Below are positions 5,508 to 7,271 of a stretch of 7,271 bases of DNA, in pieces. Made by a program: the position numbers and the translations under genes. This DNA is from CAVSUR01 sp052143655 (lineage in GTDB: Bacteria > Actinomycetota > Actinomycetes > Streptosporangiales > Streptosporangiaceae), in NCBI GenBank assembly GCA_052143655.1, contig JBKQSL010000420.1, positions 1 to 7,271 on the forward strand, given 5' to 3'. Below the pieces are notes generated by a model that searched no databases, was not told where the DNA came from, and saw nothing but the letters and a program-made list of their open reading frames with translations. The first letter of the stretch is position 1, and the number at the start of each line of letters is the position of its first letter.

Positions 5508-5512
5508 CACCA

Positions 5513-6022
5513 TTGGGCGGGAAGTCCCCGACTCGCCAGCGCGGGCCGGGTCTAGGCCAGGTACTGAGCCGGAGGAAGATCTTCAAAGGTGCCGTCGGAG
5601 TGGCTGCCGCCGGCGCCGGGGGAGTCGTGCTGACAACGGCCACCGCCTCTCCGGCCTCTGCCGCCGCGGAGGCCGCGACCACCGAGTCGGGAGCGGTCGC
5701 GCCGGGCGTGGTGAACCTGACCGACGCGGCGACGATCGCGGTGGACGCCTCCATCGGCAACGACTTCCGGGTGACCATCGCCGGGAACCGGACCATGGGC
5801 AACCCGGCCAACCCGGCGGACGGGCAGCAGATCATCTTCCAGGTCACGCAGGGTTCCGGCGGGTCTTTCACGATGAGCTGGGCCAGCAGCTACGAGTTCT
5901 CGGCGGACCTGCCGCAGCCCAGCCTCAGCACAACCGCCGGGCAGACGGACCTGTTCGGCTTTATTTACAACGCGGCTAAGGGCACGTGGCTGCTGGCCGC
6001 GTTCGTGAACGGATTCGACTGA
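5513..6022 (+). CDS. Tat-exported beta-rich domain protein (first half of split copy B)
   Basis: A 169-aa protein equivalent to residues 1-168 of the fused protein at 3147. It has the same Tat motif SRRKIFK at 19-25, a hydrophobic core, and a probable cleavage near ASA (48-50). The same beta-rich domain (58-168) is about 80% identical by eye to copy A (23 differences counted in 111 aligned residues). It ends NGFD, exactly where copy A begins its Pro-rich linker. I prefer TTG 5513. It aligns codon for codon with ATG 3147 (TTG GGC GGG AAG versus ATG GAC CGG CAA, then shared ACT CGC CAG) and has a ribosome binding site. The longer alternative, GTG 5435 behind GAGG (5424-5427), adds 26 residues without a counterpart in copy A. 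The TGA overlaps the next ATG (TGATG, 6020-6024), so the downstream gene is probably translated by coupling. Confidence 0.8.
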   Translation: MGGKSPTRQRGPGLGQVLSRRKIFKGAVGVAAAGAGGVVLTTATASPASAAAEAATTESGAVAPGVVNLTDAATIAVDASIGNDFRVTIAGNRTMGNPANPADGQQIIFQVTQGSGGSFTMSWASSYEFSADLPQPSLSTTAGQTDLFGFIYNAAKGTWLLAAFVNGFD

Positions 6023-7271
6023 TGGGTACCTACCGGCTGTTCTCTTCGGTGAGCGGGCCGTCTAGCCCGGTCTCCTACTCGGGCCCCTTCCTGGCCGGGG
6101 TCCTGTTCTGCGTCACCACCAACTGCTGGTTCCAGGGTTACTGGTGGTGGGTGTGCCCGTCCGGCCAGTCGACATCGCCGCAGAAGTTCGCGCTGTGGCA
6201 GGTTTACGGTGGCGCAGAAGGTAACGTGGTGCCTGGCAGCGTGGTCACCTCAGGGCCCCTCACCGCCGGGCAGTGGAACTACATTCCGCTAGCGGCCCCG
6301 CTCCAGCTGAGCATCGGCAACGTGACCGGAGTCGGCGCCGCCGTCTATGAGGTCGCCACGGGATTCAGTGGCAGTTTCCCGGACACTAATAGCCAGTTCG
6401 GGGCGGGTGATCCTTACGCCTCCGGCATCACGAGCGGGCCGCTTTTCGGCTACTCAGACCAGGGTGCCTCGGCACCGTGCCCGGCCTCGGTCACGTCGTC
6501 CCAGGGGGCCTTCGGCGTCGCGGGCACCGATCCTTCGGCGAATATGCCAGCCCAGGGCTCGAGTTCCTCGAACTTCTGGATCGACCTCCAGGTCAGCGAC
6601 ACCGCTCCGACCGGCTACAGCGGGTCGTACCGGCTGTGGCCGAACTATCCGACGGTGTTCCCCACCCAGCCCACCATCGACACCCAGGCGCAGACCATGG
6701 GCACGCAGTTCTCCCTGTCGGAACCCTGCACCCTGGATAACGTCTGGTTCTACAGCGCCCCGTTCGCCGAGAGCCTGCCGGCCAGCACCCAGATCTGGGA
6801 CGCCGCGACTCAGGCCCTGGTCAGCGGCACCAACCTGACGGCAGCCTGGTCAGGAGGGATAGCCAGCGGGTGGGTGGCCAATTCTTACAGCAGCGCGGGC
6901 ATCGTGCTGCCGGCCGGAAACTACATCGCGACCGTCTATTACGGCGGCGGCAGTGTGTTCTACATGGAGTCGCGGGGTTACTTCGGCTCGTTCCAGGGCA
7001 ATGCCGGGCCGGCCACCAACGGCATGGTCAACGGGCCGCTGTCGTCGCCTTCCAACGCGAAGGCGCTCAGCCCCCCGGGCGGGAACAGTTGCTACTACGT
7101 GGGCGGTACCAGCCCCACGTATCCCAACGCATGGGACACCCATGACGGCGGGGAGAACCGCTGGGTCGACATCGAAGTCACCCCGTCGGCAGCTTCGTCG
7201 TCCCCTACGCCTACGCCTACGACAACGTCGACATCGCCCGTGGTCACTAATTCCGGCGCTTTCCTGGTGTT
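6022..7271 (+). CDS. Protein with two DUF4082-like domains and Thr/Pro tail (second half of split copy B), partial at 3' end
   Basis: The frame is open from ATG 6022 to the window edge (416 codons, no stop), so the protein continues beyond. It matches residues 179-550 of the fused protein. Module 1 (about 3-193) has GYWWWVCPSGQ (39-49), GQWNYIPLAAPL (83-94) and a GFSGSFPDT stretch (114-122). Module 2 (203-388) has YRLWPNYP, PCTLDNVWFYSAP (235-247), LPAGNYIATVYY and RWVDIEVTPS. C35/C45 and C236/C357 are placed like the cysteines in copy A. A Ser/Thr/Pro linker (390-408, with PTPTPT) then leads towards another segment that copy A lacks. There is no signal peptide at the start (MGTYRLFSSV), although the fused homologue is Tat-exported. 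The only Shine-Dalgarno-like sequence is a weak GGA near 6011, so coupling at TGATG is likely. Confidence 0.8.
   Translation, partial: MGTYRLFSSVSGPSSPVSYSGPFLAGVLFCVTTNCWFQGYWWWVCPSGQSTSPQKFALWQVYGGAEGNVVPGSVVTSGPLTAGQWNYIPLAAPLQLSIGNVTGVGAAVYEVATGFSGSFPDTNSQFGAGDPYASGITSGPLFGYSDQGASAPCPASVTSSQGAFGVAGTDPSANMPAQGSSSSNFWIDLQVSDTAPTGYSGSYRLWPNYPTVFPTQPTIDTQAQTMGTQFSLSEPCTLDNVWFYSAPFAESLPASTQIWDAATQALVSGTNLTAAWSGGIASGWVANSYSSAGIVLPAGNYIATVYYGGGSVFYMESRGYFGSFQGNAGPATNGMVNGPLSSPSNAKALSPPGGNSCYYVGGTSPTYPNAWDTHDGGENRWVDIEVTPSAASSSPTPTPTTTSTSPVVTNSGAFLV
6139..6170 (+). repeat. Exact 32-bp match to 3810-3841
   Basis: Second member of the longest identical stretch between copies A and B, coding the GYWWWVCPSGQ region of the first DUF4082-like module. 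Confidence 0.7.
7204..7221 (+). repeat. Three tandem CCTACG hexamers
   Basis: In the reading frame of the gene that starts at 6022 these encode Pro-Thr three times, opening a low-complexity Thr/Ser/Pro linker. Such repeats can change in copy number without a frameshift. It is probably just a linker. Confidence 0.7.

Noticed and set aside
6000..6030. Programmed -1 frameshift joining the two halves of copy B
   Set aside because: A -1 shift would join the frames, but no X XXY YYZ slippery heptamer or clear downstream pseudoknot is visible; TGATG coupling is the simpler reading.
6347..6838. 163-aa + strand frame inside the split copy B gene
   Set aside because: Pro/Arg/Ser-rich composition typical of an alternative frame; the 6022 frame aligns with the fused paralogue over the same bases.
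1..7271. CRISPR array, insertion sequence or integrase
   Set aside because: No regularly spaced direct repeats, transposase or recombinase motifs, or paired terminal repeats were found.

Overview
The window is GC-rich with strong third-position G/C bias. It uses GTG, TTG and ATG starts with purine-rich ribosome binding sites, and it encodes Tat (twin-arginine) signals and a degenerate sigma-70-family fragment. Together this points to a high-GC actinomycete chromosome. All supported genes are on the + strand. Family names come from recognising motifs by eye; no search was run.

Region 1 (1-2551) is a tightly packed operon segment. It holds the tail of a probable sugar methyltransferase, an RfbF-like sugar-1-phosphate nucleotidyltransferase, a PIG-L/LmbE-type zinc deacetylase, and a putative Fe(II)/2-oxoglutarate dioxygenase. 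The junctions are a 6-nt gap and a 4-nt ATGA overlap, so the genes are probably co-translated. They fit the making or tailoring of an unusual sugar for a glycan or natural product: activation, N-deacetylation, oxidation and C-methylation.

Region 2 (2552-3146) has no clear intact gene. A consensus -35 (TTGACA) overlaps the dioxygenase stop codon and a TANNNT-type -10 follows. About 20-30 nt downstream begins a chain of inverted repeats. Four stem-loops lie inside a closing helix (2607-2614 with 2742-2749), which resembles a riboswitch-like or other structured RNA. Several short palindromes follow, and then a broken remnant of a sigma factor region 4 (2845-3136).

Region 3 (3147-7271) is an exported-protein locus built by duplication. 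Copy A (3147-4802) is one 551-aa protein: Tat signal, beta-rich domain, Pro-rich linker and two DUF4082-like domains. A small lipoprotein gene (4854-5405) follows. Copy B carries the same domains in two genes. One encodes the Tat signal plus the beta domain (5513-6022). The other encodes the two DUF4082-like domains without any signal peptide (6022 to beyond the window end), joined to the first by a TGATG stop/start overlap. The last gene has no stop codon inside the window.

The most interesting points are the uncharacterised structured leader, and the comparison of a fused and a split version of the same exported protein side by side. The split raises the question of how the signal-less half reaches the outside.
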